A stretch of 64,000 nucleotides of DNA from NCBI RefSeq assembly GCF_013155275.1, contig NZ_JABJXS010000002.1, positions 310,001 through 374,000 on the forward strand, given 5' to 3'. The number at the start of each line of letters is the position of its first letter. The stretch's first letter is position 1. The notes under the pieces are model-generated. The model was not told where the DNA came from. It ran no database searches and saw only the letters and a program-made list of their open reading frames with translations. The position numbers were made by a program, and so were the translations under genes. This DNA comes from Brenneria sp. hezel4-2-4. Lineage in GTDB: Bacteria > Pseudomonadota > Gammaproteobacteria > Enterobacterales > Enterobacteriaceae. This document shows positions 1-8,970 of this stretch, piece by piece.

Positions 1-1301
1 TTATAGTTGGGCTGACAAACAAATAAGCTGGTCAGCAGTATCCAGTACCCATGCTGCATTCCCGTGATCTGAATAAAGGCATAGCCGCTGCACAGTAATA
101 CCGACATACGCACGGCATGACGAAACAGGGCGGATTGCGGGGTCAGATGGCGGCTGATCCTCAGCCGGATATCGCTCCAGCCGGTAAGCTTGTCATCGGC
201 CAGGGTATTTTCCGGATTACTTTCCTGTTCGATAGTTTGTTCTGATTCAATGGTCGCCAACTGGGCGTCGATGGCGCGCAGATTATTTAATAAGTATTGT
301 AATGCCTTGATTTGTGAAACATTGGCCTGCGCGCCGTCAGAAATCCGCGCGATCGCTGATTCAAGATGAACGAATGCGCGTTCTATACGACTGTCATGCT
401 GATACTTTTGATGTAATAAGATGGATTGCGCCAGTTGTTGACAGGCTCTCGCCTGCATCGAGAGCAACCGCTGGAAGCGGAACAATATATCGCTATAACG
501 GAATTTCTCACGTAGCTGCGGATAATACACATGGGATGAACTGGCCCGTTCGTGTATATCCTGAGCGACAAAGTAGTAATGCAATGTTTGGCGGGTGCCT
601 CTCTGCCCACGATCGCCGCGCAACCTGGTGAGTAATGACGATTTGGTCTGATTCAGGGTAGCGACCAACTGACTGTTGACCATTGCGACTTCAATCAAGG
701 GCTTATCTGTTTCATCTTCGATATCGGGATCGAATAAATTGGCTTTGGCGTCCAGATAGCGCGCAAGCTGCTGATAACACTGCGCCAGATTGTCCTGTAA
801 CGGGCGGATCGGGAAAATCAGGTGCCCAAGCAGCGTCAGCAGGTTGTACCAGGACGCCCCGACCAGCAGCATCATGGGTTGCTGATACCAACTATTGTAA
901 AGTGTGATACCCAACATGGTATACACCGCAATCAGCAACGCGCCGAAAGCGATGGTGGCATAGCGTTGCCCCAATGCGCCGAGCAAAATAAAGCCGCAGG
1001 TTGACAAGGCCAGCCCGATGCCAAACAGCCAGGGATAGGGAAACAGCAATTCAATCGAGACGGAAGCGATAAAAAAACAAGTCAGGGTAATAAACAGATT
1101 ACGCAGGCGGCCGGTCAAACGGTCGTCAAGATCGGCTAATGCGGCGGCAACGACGCCGAGCGTCACCGGGATCGTCGACGTCGGCTGACCAAGCCACCAG
1201 GGCACCGCTACCGCGCCGGTAAGCGCAATAAATATACGGATGTTATACAGCCAACTGCTGTTATAAATGTAGCGGCGGATCCCTGGTGTGAATACAAACA
1301 A
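1..1301 (-). CDS. yccS: YccS, FUSC-family inner-membrane protein (C-terminus beyond the left edge)
   Basis: About 433 codons are read without interruption from a TTG start at 1301 to the window edge, so the gene is 5' complete and cut at its 3' end (the E. coli protein has about 720 residues). The reading gives several hydrophobic helices at about residues 20-150, a long soluble part from about 160 to 385 rich in Gln and Arg, and the beginning of a second helix bundle (WILLTSLFVCQPNY) at the edge. This is the duplicated layout of the YccS/YhfK branch of the FUSC/aromatic-acid-exporter group. The TTG start is chosen because GAGGA lies seven bases upstream and the N-terminus then has nearly the E. 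coli length. It follows yccF by 19 bases, so the two are probably co-transcribed. Transport substrate unknown. Confidence 0.92.
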   Translation of the reverse strand, partial: MFVFTPGIRRYIYNSSWLYNIRIFIALTGAVAVPWWLGQPTSTIPVTLGVVAAALADLDDRLTGRLRNLFITLTCFFIASVSIELLFPYPWLFGIGLALSTCGFILLGALGQRYATIAFGALLIAVYTMLGITLYNSWYQQPMMLLVGASWYNLLTLLGHLIFPIRPLQDNLAQCYQQLARYLDAKANLFDPDIEDETDKPLIEVAMVNSQLVATLNQTKSSLLTRLRGDRGQRGTRQTLHYYFVAQDIHERASSSHVYYPQLREKFRYSDILFRFQRLLSMQARACQQLAQSILLHQKYQHDSRIERAFVHLESAIARISDGAQANVSQIKALQYLLNNLRAIDAQLATIESEQTIEQESNPENTLADDKLTGWSDIRLRISRHLTPQSALFRHAVRMSVLLCSGYAFIQITGMQHGYWILLTSLFVCQPNY

Positions 1302-1320
1302 CGCTATATCCTCGGCTTGG

Positions 1321-1767
1321 TTAACGATAATGGCGGCGGGCGTTTTCTTCTCTGGCGGCCTGCGCCAGTTCAACCGGTACGACACGACGACCGACGGGCC
1401 AGAGTGCAATGGCGGCGATTTTAAAGTTGGCGATGCCGACAGGAATGCCGATGATGGTTATACATTGTGCGATACCGGTGACAATATGCGACAGGCACAG
1501 CCACCAGCCAAAGAAAATGAACCAGAAGATGTTCAGCAGCGAACCGCCGACGTTTAAAACGGCATTTTTCCCCTCCGGACGTAGTTCGTCAACGTGAATG
1601 GCTTCGTTGCCATAGGGCAGCAAGGACAACTTGGTGATCTCCCAGCATGAGCGCGTTAACGGTAGCGTAAAGATCAGCAGGATGCTCACCACCGTGGCCA
1701 AAAGCCAGGATAGGGTGGTGAAGAATCCGCCTAACACGAAATTAAGGATATTCAATACGGCGCGCAT
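1321..1767 (-). CDS. yccF: YccF, small inner-membrane protein
   Basis: A 148-residue protein with two hydrophobic pairs: residues 5-40 (FVLGGFFTTLSWLLATVV) and about 80-125 (NIFWFIFFGWWLCLSHIV, then ITIIGIPVGIANFKIA). This is the YccF-domain pattern, with the Gly/Pro motif IIGIPVGIANFK near the end. Start at ATG 1767 rather than the upstream TTG at 1797, because MRAVLNILNFVLGG is the family N-terminus and a purine-rich stretch (GGAGAAAT) precedes it. It lies just upstream of yccS and is divergent from helD. Biochemical role unknown; inferred to work with YccS because the pair is conserved together. Confidence 0.93.
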   Translation of the reverse strand: MRAVLNILNFVLGGFFTTLSWLLATVVSILLIFTLPLTRSCWEITKLSLLPYGNEAIHVDELRPEGKNAVLNVGGSLLNIFWFIFFGWWLCLSHIVTGIAQCITIIGIPVGIANFKIAAIALWPVGRRVVPVELAQAAREENARRHYR

Positions 1768-1936
1768 AATTTCTCCTGTATTTCCCAGGGCAACCAAACC
1801 CTATGATGATAAAAGAATTATCACATCAAACACCTGGATATCCTAACCTGTTTTTAAGGCTGGAGCGTAAATGCAGATAACAGGTAAACTACGGTGATGG
1901 ACGATAAAAATCTCACAACTTCATGGCGCAAACATA

Positions 1937-3991
1937 ATGGAACTTAAATCAACATCTTTAGGTAAACATTTGGCGCAACATCCGTATAACCGGGTGCGGC
2001 TGCTTAATGCGGGCGTCGAGGTGAGTGGCGATAAACACGAATACATTATCCCCTTTAATCAGCTGCTCGATATTCGTTGTAAAAGAGGGTTGGTATGGGG
2101 AGAACTGGAGTTTGAATTACCGGCTGACAAAGTCGTGCGTTTACATGGCACCGAATGGCAGGAAACTCAGGCATTTTACCGTTTATTACTCAAATCCTGG
2201 CAATCGTGGAGCGAGGAAATGAGTGTGGTGAGCGCTGACGTTTTACAAACACAAGCAGACGAAATCCGGGCGCTGGAACAACAGGATAACTGGTTCGGCC
2301 GTAAGGCGCTGGAGCAGTTACAGGAAGGTATTCGCAGCACGCTGGCGTCGCTTCCTTTGCCTGTCGCCCGGCTTGATGAATTTGATATTTGCCGGGATAA
2401 CTATCAGTTGTGCCGGCAGTGGCTTGAGCGCGGAGACGGGCAACGTACCGAGTGTAATCAGCAATGGATGGAACGTATGCTGACGGCGCAACAGGAGTTT
2501 TTCCAGTCGGTGGAGTCGGCGGCGCTGAATGTAGCCCAGTGTAAGGCGGTGATGAACGGTGAAGATGCCGTATTGGTGCTGGCCGGAGCCGGCAGTGGTA
2601 AAACGTCGGTATTGGTGGCCAGAGCTGCTTGGTTAATTCACCGTGGCGAGGCTATTCCCGAACAAATTCTGCTGTTGGCATTTGGGCGAAAAGCGGCGGA
2701 AGAAATGAATGAGCGCATTCAGGCCCGACTGTATACGGATGATATTCAGGCGAAAACGTTTCATGCATTGGCATTGCACATCATTGAACAGTCCAGCCGT
2801 AAAGTTCCCATGATTAGCCGGTTGGAAAGCAATGGTAAAATGCGTCGTGAGTTACTGATACAGAATTGGCGGCAGCAATGCACGGAGAAAAAAACGCAGG
2901 CTAAAGGCTGGCGGCAATGGTTGACCGACGAACTGGCGTGGTCGATTCCCGAAGGGGATTTCTGGCATGATCAGGCGTTGGCTGAACGTTTGGCCGGCCG
3001 GTTGGAGCGCTGGGTCGGCCTGATGCGAATGCACGGCGGCAGCCAGAGTGAGATGATTGAACAGGCTTCGGAAGATTTGCGTCCGCTATTTCAGCAGCGC
3101 ATCCGGCTGATGGCGCCTTTATTGAAAGCCTGGAAAAAGGCCCTGAAAGATGAAAATGCCGTGGACTTCTCCGGTTTGATCCATCAGGCGGTCAACCTGT
3201 TGGATAACGGGCGTTTTGTCAGTCCGTGGAAACATATTTTAGTGGATGAATTTCAGGATATTTCCCCCCAGCGAGCGCGCCTGTTGACGGCATTGCGCAG
3301 ACAAAACAGTAGAACAAACCTGTTTGCCGTGGGCGATGACTGGCAGGCCATCTATCGCTTCAGCGGGGCGTCGTTGTCGCTGACAACCGCATTTGAACAA
3401 AACTTTGGCGTAAGTGAACAGTGTGCGCTGGATACGACTTATCGATTTAACCAGCGTATTGGCGAAGTCGCCAACCAGTTTATTCAGCAAAATCCCTATC
3501 AGCTAAAAAAACCGCTTAACAGCCTGAGTAAAGGGGATAAAAAAGCGGTGACGATTCTTCCTTATGAACAATTAGAACCCTTGCTGGATAAATTAAGTAG
3601 TTTCGTTAAGCCTGATGAACGGGTTCTGCTGCTGTCCCGTTATCATCATTTACGTCCGCCGGTGTTGCAGAAAGCGGCGACAAAATGGCCGAACCTGCCT
3701 ATTGACTTTATGACGGTCCACGCCAGCAAAGGTCAGCAGGCGGAATATGTGATTATCGTCGGTATGCATGATGGCAACGATGGTTTTCCCGCACCGGCCC
3801 GCGAGTCCATTCTGGAACAGGTTCTTTTGCCTGAACCTGAGGATTTCCCTGATGCGGAAGAGCGCCGCTTGCTATATGTCGCCTTGACCAGGGCCAAGCA
3901 CCGGGTTTGGTTATTACAGGACAGTAAAAAACCGTCAGTATTTATCGAACAACTTCGTAAACTGGGCGTACCGTTGCAGCGCAAGCCGTGA
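1937..3991 (+). CDS. helD: DNA helicase IV (UvrD superfamily)
   Basis: A 684-residue superfamily-1 3'-5' DNA helicase, the same length as the E. coli protein. An N-terminal accessory region (1-195) precedes the motor. Walker A AGAGSGKT is at residues 216-223, the DExQD-type Walker B (VDEFQD) near 437, motif III GDDWQAIYRFSG near 470, and motif VI LYVALTRAKHRVWLL near the C-terminus. Known role of the family: recombination and repair helicase acting on single-stranded DNA. The gene is divergent from yccF and convergent with mgsA. The ATG at 1937 has only a weak upstream ribosome-binding sequence, but the N-terminus MELKSTSLGKHLAQHPYNRV fits the family. Confidence 0.97.
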   Translation: MELKSTSLGKHLAQHPYNRVRLLNAGVEVSGDKHEYIIPFNQLLDIRCKRGLVWGELEFELPADKVVRLHGTEWQETQAFYRLLLKSWQSWSEEMSVVSADVLQTQADEIRALEQQDNWFGRKALEQLQEGIRSTLASLPLPVARLDEFDICRDNYQLCRQWLERGDGQRTECNQQWMERMLTAQQEFFQSVESAALNVAQCKAVMNGEDAVLVLAGAGSGKTSVLVARAAWLIHRGEAIPEQILLLAFGRKAAEEMNERIQARLYTDDIQAKTFHALALHIIEQSSRKVPMISRLESNGKMRRELLIQNWRQQCTEKKTQAKGWRQWLTDELAWSIPEGDFWHDQALAERLAGRLERWVGLMRMHGGSQSEMIEQASEDLRPLFQQRIRLMAPLLKAWKKALKDENAVDFSGLIHQAVNLLDNGRFVSPWKHILVDEFQDISPQRARLLTALRRQNSRTNLFAVGDDWQAIYRFSGASLSLTTAFEQNFGVSEQCALDTTYRFNQRIGEVANQFIQQNPYQLKKPLNSLSKGDKKAVTILPYEQLEPLLDKLSSFVKPDERVLLLSRYHHLRPPVLQKAATKWPNLPIDFMTVHASKGQQAEYVIIVGMHDGNDGFPAPARESILEQVLLPEPEDFPDAEERRLLYVALTRAKHRVWLLQDSKKPSVFIEQLRKLGVPLQRKP

Positions 3992-4047
3992 CGAGCGAAA
4001 CGATAGGGCCGGCGATGTTTCGTCGGCCTGCTGAAAGAGGTGACAGG

Positions 4048-4506
4048 TTACTTCAAACGTTCCTGCAAATAGCGCTGATAATCCGGAATGGTGATTTGAA
4101 CCGGATGTTTAAATATTTCCGAATTGATCAAAAAATCAGCGGTTGAGCGGTTTGTCGCTACCGGAATATTCCAGACCGTGGCCAGTCGCAGTAGTGCTTT
4201 AACATCCGGATCGTGCGGTACGGCGTTAAGCGGATCCCAAAAGAAAATCATCAAATCTATTTTCCCTTCAGAGATCAAGGCGCCAACCTGTTGGTCGCCG
4301 CCCATCGGCCCGCTCAGCATACTCGTAACGGGAAGACCGGTATTTAGCTGAATTAAATTACCGGTTGTGCCTGTGGCATAAAGCTTATGCTCAGCTAGCA
4401 CGGCTTTATTCGTACCGACCCAATCCAGCAGAGATTGCTTACAGTGATCGTGCGCCACTAAAGCGATATGTTTATGTGCGCCGATGGTGCGGGTGGTGAA
4501 CTCCAT
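4048..4506 (-). CDS. mgsA: Methylglyoxal synthase
   Basis: A 152-residue cytosolic enzyme, identical in length to E. coli MgsA, converting dihydroxyacetone phosphate to methylglyoxal and phosphate (a bypass that relieves sugar-phosphate build-up). Visible active-site elements: His19-Asp20 in VAHDHCK, the phosphate-binding TGTTG at 45-49, and the catalytic Asp71 in [12 protein letters not shown]. The C-terminal half keeps the FFWDPL and NRSTADFLI motifs. Convergent with helD, with an imperfect inverted repeat (about 4008-4028) between the two stops, and downstream of yccT in the same direction. Confidence 0.97.
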   Translation of the reverse strand: MEFTTRTIGAHKHIALVAHDHCKQSLLDWVGTNKAVLAEHKLYATGTTGNLIQLNTGLPVTSMLSGPMGGDQQVGALISEGKIDLMIFFWDPLNAVPHDPDVKALLRLATVWNIPVATNRSTADFLINSEIFKHPVQITIPDYQRYLQERLK

Positions 4507-4656
4507 GGTTAGTCCTTCAATCGGTATGGTAATGCTATCGATGGGGAAACAGCAGATTACGGAAACCGTGTTTCAGTGCAAAGTGATAAAAAGCAAAAAT
4601 GCGAATAGCCGCCAAAAATCCGCTGCAACTGCGCGCAAAACCATCAGATTAAGGCT

Positions 4657-5328
4657 TCAATGGCTGTCTTTTTCTTTTACCCAATGCAGAAAACGCTGCT
4701 GAGTCTCTTTATCTGCCTGCTGGAACCAGTACTGCATAATTGAAAACAGCGTGCTGCTGATTATGGAGGACGAGGAGGGGGCGGCGGGGTCTTCTGTTAT
4801 CGCCCAGTCGGTTGGTTGTGAAGATGAAATCAAACCGGCAACCGATGCGTCATGGTTTGCCGCGTTATATTCAGACATCTTCTTCTCTATATCATGCTCA
4901 TGCGCCAATTCATCATCGGTAACGGTCAGTATATCGACACGGGCAGGGATGGGGTGAAGGCGTTCATCGACTAACTGATAATTTGTTTGTCGATCAAAGT
5001 TTTTACGCTCTTTTGTGGTTTCCAGAGACGGTAATTTAAAGGAAACTGACGCCAGGTTCTCGGTATTGAACGTTGCGATCAAGGCTGGGGAACGATAGCT
5101 GTTTTTAACACCGTTAGCGCTGTTGATGATTTTTACAACGTTAAACAGAATTTGATGTTGCCCGTTATCGAGCTCAAGACTATCGGCGCCTTTCAAAAGC
5201 GAACCGGATACCTTTTTTCCATCAACCACGATCAAATCAATGTTCTGGTCTAATTGCAACGTCGTGGCGATGGCTGGCATGCCTATACCTGTCATAAAAA
5301 AGCACGCAATAACAAGGCCGAATTTCAT
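4657..5328 (-). CDS. yccT: YccT/CsgI, periplasmic DUF2057 protein
   Basis: A 223-residue exported protein with a clear signal peptide (KFGLVIACFFMTGIGMPAIA, cleavage after AIA) followed by a DUF2057 body (LQLDQNIDLIVVDGKKVSGS, then LELDNGQHQILFNV). In E. coli the homologue, now called CsgI, inhibits CsgA polymerisation into curli outside the cell; whether this strain has curli is not visible here. I chose ATG 5328, four codons inside the longest frame, because Lys and the signal peptide then start directly after Met. Order yccT-mgsA matches E. coli; divergent from yccU. Confidence 0.92.
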   Translation of the reverse strand: MKFGLVIACFFMTGIGMPAIATTLQLDQNIDLIVVDGKKVSGSLLKGADSLELDNGQHQILFNVVKIINSANGVKNSYRSPALIATFNTENLASVSFKLPSLETTKERKNFDRQTNYQLVDERLHPIPARVDILTVTDDELAHEHDIEKKMSEYNAANHDASVAGLISSSQPTDWAITEDPAAPSSSSIISSTLFSIMQYWFQQADKETQQRFLHWVKEKDSH

Positions 5329-5562
5329 TGGTATCCCCAAATGATCATTAATCCGGATATTGTTGAGTAATTGTCATAATGTGTCAAAGATTTCAATTTG
5401 AAATGTAGTGTTATTTTTTATGATTAATATGACGGCGCGGTTTTCCCATTCGTTATTTATTCATCGTTGATAAAGGATGTTTTAAATCAGTATTGCAACG
5501 CACTTTTATGTTGATGAATGTGCGATACACTATAAAGAATGAGGCAAAAGAGGCTGAGCATG

Positions 5563-5976
5563 ATGAAAGACAGCGACATTGAATCCGTACTTAAAACAGT
5601 AAAAACCATTGCGCTTGTCGGGGCCAGCGAGAAAACCACCCGGCCAAGTTATAGCGTCATGGCTTATCTGCTTGAGCAGGGGTATGAGGTTATACCGGTA
5701 AGCCCCAAACTGGCCGGTCAGACTTTACTCGGGCAGAAAGTCTACGCCAGTTTGGATGAAATTCCGCAGCATGTTGATATGGTTGATGTGTTTCGTCAGC
5801 CTGAAGCGGCTTATGACATTGCCAAAGAGGCGATAGCCATCGGGGTTAACGTATTATGGCTACAGATTGGCGTCATCAATGAGCAGGCCGCTGTTCTGGC
5901 AAAAGATGCGGGATTGGAGGTGATCATGGATCGTTGCCCTAAAATTGAAATCCCACGTCTTGGTTTAGAGAAGTAA
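5563..5976 (+). CDS. yccU: YccU, CoA-binding domain protein
   Basis: A 137-residue single Rossmann-fold CoA-binding domain (succinyl-CoA-ligase alpha type). Features: IALVGASEKTTRPSYSVM near the N-terminus, IPVSPKLAGQTLLGQKVY, DMVDVFRQPE, and the C-terminal DRCPKIEIPRLGL. The ATG at 5563 aligns with the E. coli start; another ATG directly upstream at 5560 is equally possible, as AGAGG lies 6-9 bases before them. Acyl-CoA or nucleotide binding is inferred from the family only; no enzymatic role is established. It converges on hspQ. Confidence 0.93.
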   Translation: MKDSDIESVLKTVKTIALVGASEKTTRPSYSVMAYLLEQGYEVIPVSPKLAGQTLLGQKVYASLDEIPQHVDMVDVFRQPEAAYDIAKEAIAIGVNVLWLQIGVINEQAAVLAKDAGLEVIMDRCPKIEIPRLGLEK

Positions 5977-6033
5977 GTTACCGGTTTATCGCCGCAACAG
6001 AGCAATGCTGATTGACCTCTCGTGCCGCATAAA

Positions 6034-6342
6034 TCAGTGGCGAAGTTGTGGCGCACGGTGTCTGATCACCTTAGCCAATTCATCTAATGAGGGATGATCA
6101 TCCTGATAGGGTTCTTCCTTGATCAGTTGAGCCTCTGCCAGATAGGTATGAATAGGCTGCCCTTTTTCATCTTCCATCACGACATGATACCAAGGCGCTG
6201 TCCGCAACGTATCGTTGGCATCTAACTCCTCCCATGCGGGAGCCGCCAATGAATACTCGGGGTCGATATCGATAATCACACCCGGATAGCCCAGAAGTTT
6301 GTGGCGGATCTGTTGCCCGATACCAAATTTGCAGATGATCAT
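6034..6342 (-). CDS. hspQ: HspQ, heat-shock protein and Lon specificity factor
   Basis: A 102-residue hemimethylated-DNA-binding-like (YccV fold) protein. Conserved blocks: [53 protein letters not shown]. In E. coli HspQ promotes degradation of mutant DnaA and acts as substrate and allosteric activator of Lon. A canonical AGGAGG lies four bases before the ATG and a near-perfect sigma-32 promoter lies 33-60 bases upstream, in keeping with heat-shock control. In E. coli rlmI lies immediately upstream; here that gene is absent and the divergent neighbour is yccX. Confidence 0.96.
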   Translation of the reverse strand: MIICKFGIGQQIRHKLLGYPGVIIDIDPEYSLAAPAWEELDANDTLRTAPWYHVVMEDEKGQPIHTYLAEAQLIKEEPYQDDHPSLDELAKVIRHRAPQLRH

Positions 6343-6374
6343 ATAACCTCCTGAGAAATCTTATAACACTCTCT

Positions 6375-6402
6375 AAATGGGGGGCTTTTGCGTTTTTTCA
6401 AG
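6375..6402 (-). promoter_or_regulatory. Sigma-32 (heat-shock) promoter of hspQ
   Basis: On the minus strand CTTGAA (6397-6402) is followed after exactly 14 bases by CCCCATTT (6375-6382). This matches the sigma-32 consensus CTTGAA-N13/14-CCCCATnT at every defined position. It lies 33 bases upstream of the hspQ start codon and points towards it. A short A-rich spacer separates the two elements. Confidence 0.9.
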
Positions 6403-6555
6403 TAGGCTAAACGGCGCGTGAGCTCGTTTTTTGTACAACATTCACCGGCTGAATACTATAATAGTATGGTGCCATTTTTCAGAAGACACCATTAGGCTGA
6501 TGCATGAATCACGGCTTCAGATCGCCAGAATCCAATGATTAAAAGGGAGTGAGGA

Positions 6556-6834
6556 ATGCCAACAGTATCTATAGCTGCCCAGGTTTACGGTGTGGTTCAG
6601 GGGGTTGGTTTTCGTTATAGCACACAGTATCAGGCGGTACAGCTAGGTCTTAGCGGCTATGTTCGTAACAGTGACGATGGCAGCGTGGAAGTTGTCGCCT
6701 GTGGCGAACATCAGGCGGTTGAGCAATTGGTCGCATGGCTGAAGCAAGGCGGCCCGCGTAGCGCCAGTGTGGCGAACGTCGTCACAGAACCGCATGGCAA
6801 AGCGGATTACGAAGGTTTCAATATTCGCTATTAA
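6556..6834 (+). CDS. yccX: Acylphosphatase
   Basis: A 92-residue acylphosphatase, the usual family length, hydrolysing the carboxyl-phosphate bond of acyl phosphates. The signature [14 protein letters not shown] carries the catalytic Arg20, and [13 protein letters not shown] carries the catalytic Asn38; the C-terminus ends FNIRY as in relatives. AGGGAGTGAGG precedes the ATG. Convergent with tusE, with only two bases between the stops. A TATAAT at 6459-6464 may serve it, but its -35 spacing (TTGTAC, 20 bases) is poor. Confidence 0.95.
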   Translation: MPTVSIAAQVYGVVQGVGFRYSTQYQAVQLGLSGYVRNSDDGSVEVVACGEHQAVEQLVAWLKQGGPRSASVANVVTEPHGKADYEGFNIRY

Positions 6835-6836
6835 AT

Positions 6837-7166
6837 TTATATGCATTTGACGGGCTTAGGCAGGCCCGCAATCTTGGTCGCTTGCTTGGCCGGCCCTTGG
6901 GGGAACAGACGGTACAGGTAGCGGCTATTGCCTTTTTCTTCACCATATTTTTGCGCCATCGCTTTTACCAACATGCGAATGGCCGGCGACGTATTAAACT
7001 CCAGATAGAATGCCCGAACAAATCGGACAACCTCCCAGTGCGCCTCAGTAAGCTCAATACTTTCTTGCTCGGCTAATACCGGGGCCAGCGCCTCACTCCA
7101 GTCAGCGCTGTCCATCAGGTATCCCTGCGCATCCGTTTCAATAATACGGTCTTCAAACTGCAACAT
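6837..7166 (-). CDS. tusE: TusE, sulfur-relay protein (DsrC family)
   Basis: A 109-residue DsrC-type sulfur carrier. In E. coli TusE accepts persulfide sulfur from TusBCD and passes it to MnmA for 2-thiolation of tRNA wobble uridines. The reactive cysteine is the penultimate residue (PVKCI), as in the family; [32 protein letters not shown] and the [20 protein letters not shown] block are conserved. Downstream of yccA with its own upstream gap of about 130 bases. Confidence 0.96.
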   Translation of the reverse strand: MLQFEDRIIETDAQGYLMDSADWSEALAPVLAEQESIELTEAHWEVVRFVRAFYLEFNTSPAIRMLVKAMAQKYGEEKGNSRYLYRLFPQGPAKQATKIAGLPKPVKCI

Positions 7167-7239
7167 ATTTCCTCATGGGTAATGGAATTTCACGGCAGTT
7201 TAGCAAAAATTTCTTGTACTAAGAATGCACGCAACGCCT

Positions 7240-7272
7240 AAAAAAACGCCCCATCTAGGTAGATGGGGCGTT
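7240..7272 (-). terminator. Rho-independent terminator after yccA
   Basis: A perfect 12-bp inverted repeat (AACGCCCCATCT / AGATGGGGCGTT) with a 4-base loop. Read on the minus strand it is followed by seven T residues. It lies 22 bases beyond the yccA stop. Confidence 0.9.
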
Positions 7273-7294
7273 GATCATTCAGGATTGGTGCTGG

Positions 7295-7954
7295 TTAATC
7301 GTTGCGCATAATGCCCAGGATGCTCAACAGACTAACGAAAATGTTATATATCGCGACATAGAGGCTGACGGTCGCCCGAATGTAGTTGGTTTCGCCACCG
7401 TGGATGATATTGCTGGTTTCCCAGAGGATCGCACCGGCAGAAAACAGGATAAACATCGCACTGATAGCCAGATGCAGTGCCGGGATTTGCAGGAACAGGT
7501 TAGCAATGACGGCAACCACCAGTACGACAAACCCGGTCATCAGCATGCCGGACAGGAAAGACATGTCCTTACGGGTTGTCAATACATAGGCTGAACAGCA
7601 GAAGAAGACCAGCGCCGTACCACCCAGAGCAAGCGTAATAATGTCGCCCGCGCCGGAAGATATCAACGTACTTAATAATGGGCCTAGCGTGTATCCCATG
7701 AATCCGGTCAGCGCAAAGGCGGCCAGAATACCGGCCGGACTGTTCGCCAGCTTGTGGGTCAGGAACATCAAGCCATAAAAACCGACCAGCATTAACAGCA
7801 AGCCAGGCGCCGGCAGGTTAAATACCGTACTGGCCGTAGCGGTGACGGCGGAAAAGCCTAACGTCAGCGATAGCAGGAAATAGGTATTACGCAGCACCTT
7901 ATGGGTGCTAAGTAACGAACTTTCACGGGTTGATGAAACAACAATACGATCCAT
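7295..7954 (-). CDS. yccA: YccA, seven-helix BAX-inhibitor-family membrane protein
   Basis: A 219-residue integral inner-membrane protein with seven predicted helices beginning at [17 protein letters not shown]. In E. coli YccA is a substrate and modulator of the FtsH protease and protects SecY from degradation. The C-terminal core [20 protein letters not shown] with its acidic residues is the family hallmark. Start at ATG 7954 ([11 protein letters not shown], as in E. coli) rather than the longer in-frame extension at 7996; a purine-rich AAAGAGAGAG lies upstream. Strong terminator downstream. Confidence 0.95.
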   Translation of the reverse strand: MDRIVVSSTRESSLLSTHKVLRNTYFLLSLTLGFSAVTATASTVFNLPAPGLLLMLVGFYGLMFLTHKLANSPAGILAAFALTGFMGYTLGPLLSTLISSGAGDIITLALGGTALVFFCCSAYVLTTRKDMSFLSGMLMTGFVVLVVAVIANLFLQIPALHLAISAMFILFSAGAILWETSNIIHGGETNYIRATVSLYVAIYNIFVSLLSILGIMRND

Positions 7955-8138
7955 ATCAGCGACTCTCTCTTTCAGGGTGCCATTATCCAGTGTCAAAGGG
8001 TAAATAGTTACTGAAGGTTATTAAAGATGTTTTACCCTTCTTTACGCTGTAAATCGCTATATTTATGAGCATTATGGTGATTTTGCGCCCATTTGAATCA
8101 TGGGAGATTATTTTTCAGGCAGTTGAACACGATGGTGC

Positions 8139-8167
8139 TTTACAAGACTCAGCTCTCTGTTTATAGT
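8139..8167 (+). promoter_or_regulatory. Sigma-70 promoter of the tRNA-Ser gene
   Basis: TTTACA (8139-8144) and TATAGT (8162-8167) are separated by exactly 17 bases and followed by a G+C-rich discriminator (GCGCGTC). This is the usual arrangement for stringently controlled stable-RNA promoters. It ends 12 bases before the mature tRNA. Confidence 0.85.
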
Positions 8168-8179
8168 GCGCGTCATTGC

Positions 8180-8267
8180 GGAGGAGTGGCCGAGTGGTTG
8201 AAGGCACCGGTCTTGAAAACCGGCGACGCGAAAGCGTTCTAGAGTTCGAATCTCTACTCCTCCGCCA
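8180..8267 (+). tRNA. serT: tRNA-Ser (anticodon UGA)
   Basis: An 88-base class II tRNA. The 7-bp acceptor stem GGAGGAG pairs with CTCCTCC, followed by G and an encoded CCA. The anticodon stem ACCGG/CCGGT-type encloses the loop with TGA, a long variable arm (GACGCGAAAGCGTT) follows, and the T-loop is TTCGAAT. It lies next to yccA as serT does in E. coli. Promoter upstream and terminator downstream are visible, so it is a single-gene unit. Confidence 0.97.
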
Positions 8268-8276
8268 ATCAATTCA

Positions 8277-8304
8277 ACGGGTTAGCTTAAGGCTAGCCCG
8301 TTTT
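8277..8304 (+). terminator. Terminator after tRNA-Ser
   Basis: A 10-bp stem (ACGGGTTAGC / GCTAGCCCGT, one G-T pair) with a 5-base loop followed by TTT. It begins ten bases after the CCA end. Confidence 0.8.
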
Positions 8305-8551
8305 CATATCGGGGATTGTCATCCCGCTGGAATCGTTGCCTGGTATACAGGCATGATCTACATTGATCACGCACACGCCAATTCCATCTGAATGTATTGC
8401 CCTCAGATAAAAGCGGAGCATAAGCAAACTGAACGGATAAACGTTTTGGCGCGCTAATTCTGCTATCAAGGTCGCCTAATGCGTCAGGCATTAGTATTGA
8501 TATGATTGACTTATAACAGTGCTTATTGAGTGGGTAGGATAGAACGTGTGT

Positions 8552-8728
8552 TTATGCTTTATCTGCTCGCGGCGCTTTGGGAAGAAAAAAGTGACCGCAC
8601 TTCGGACAAATAAGGGTGGTATTCCTGCGTATTTTGCTGCGCTGTTGCAGAGTAACAAAAGCGCATTCAGGACAGGTCACGTTAATGGATGTGCTACTGA
8701 ACATCTTTAAGGCATCAAAGATAGACAT
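8552..8728 (-). CDS. Small zinc-ribbon protein (YnfU-like)
   Basis: A 58-residue basic protein with two CxxC knuckles, CPEC and CPKCGHFF, about 22 residues apart: a four-cysteine zinc ribbon. The spacing and the LICPKC block resemble the YnfU-type small zinc-binding proteins of enterobacteria. That resemblance is from memory, so the family name is tentative. ATG 8728 (MSIFDALKM) is chosen; a GTG at 8737 would add three residues but lacks a ribosome-binding sequence. No partner gene identifies its role. Confidence 0.65.
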   Translation of the reverse strand: MSIFDALKMFSSTSINVTCPECAFVTLQQRSKIRRNTTLICPKCGHFFLPKAPRADKA

Positions 8729-8736
8729 ACTTTCCA

Positions 8737-8970
8737 CTAATTCGATGTATGGGTAAACACTCTAACACTTGACGCATCAATATGATAAAGATTTGTCATA
8801 AAAGCGGTAATGCAGAGCATTAATTGTGTTTTAGCGCCTTTCCCTGGTTTTTTATAACAAAGAACGTCGGCATCGCATAGGTCGAGCTTCGTCAATACCT
8901 GATGGGAAGTGCCGATTCGATAAAGATAATCGGTCTCTATTGGTTCAATAGCGTGTTTCTGCTTTTTCAA
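8737..8970 (-). CDS. Hypothetical small protein (77 aa)
   Basis: A 77-codon frame opening with TTG and ending at a TAG that abuts the next small gene. The peptide has a basic N-terminus (MKKQKHAIEP), a middle segment YRIGTSHQVLTKLDLCDADV and no membrane segment or signal peptide. I do not recognise it. The start codon and ribosome-binding sequence are weak, so it may be non-coding. In favour: same direction as, and immediate proximity to, the zinc-ribbon gene. Confidence 0.35.
   Translation of the reverse strand: MKKQKHAIEPIETDYLYRIGTSHQVLTKLDLCDADVLCYKKPGKGAKTQLMLCITAFMTNLYHIDASSVRVFTHTSN

Noticed and set aside
314-631. 105-codon plus-strand frame at the left edge
   Set aside because: It lies opposite yccS, whose frame I read codon by codon from 1301 to the edge without interruption.
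1-1301. Suspected frameshift in yccS
   Set aside because: Line-by-line translation of the minus strand showed a single open frame; the apparent phase change was a counting error.
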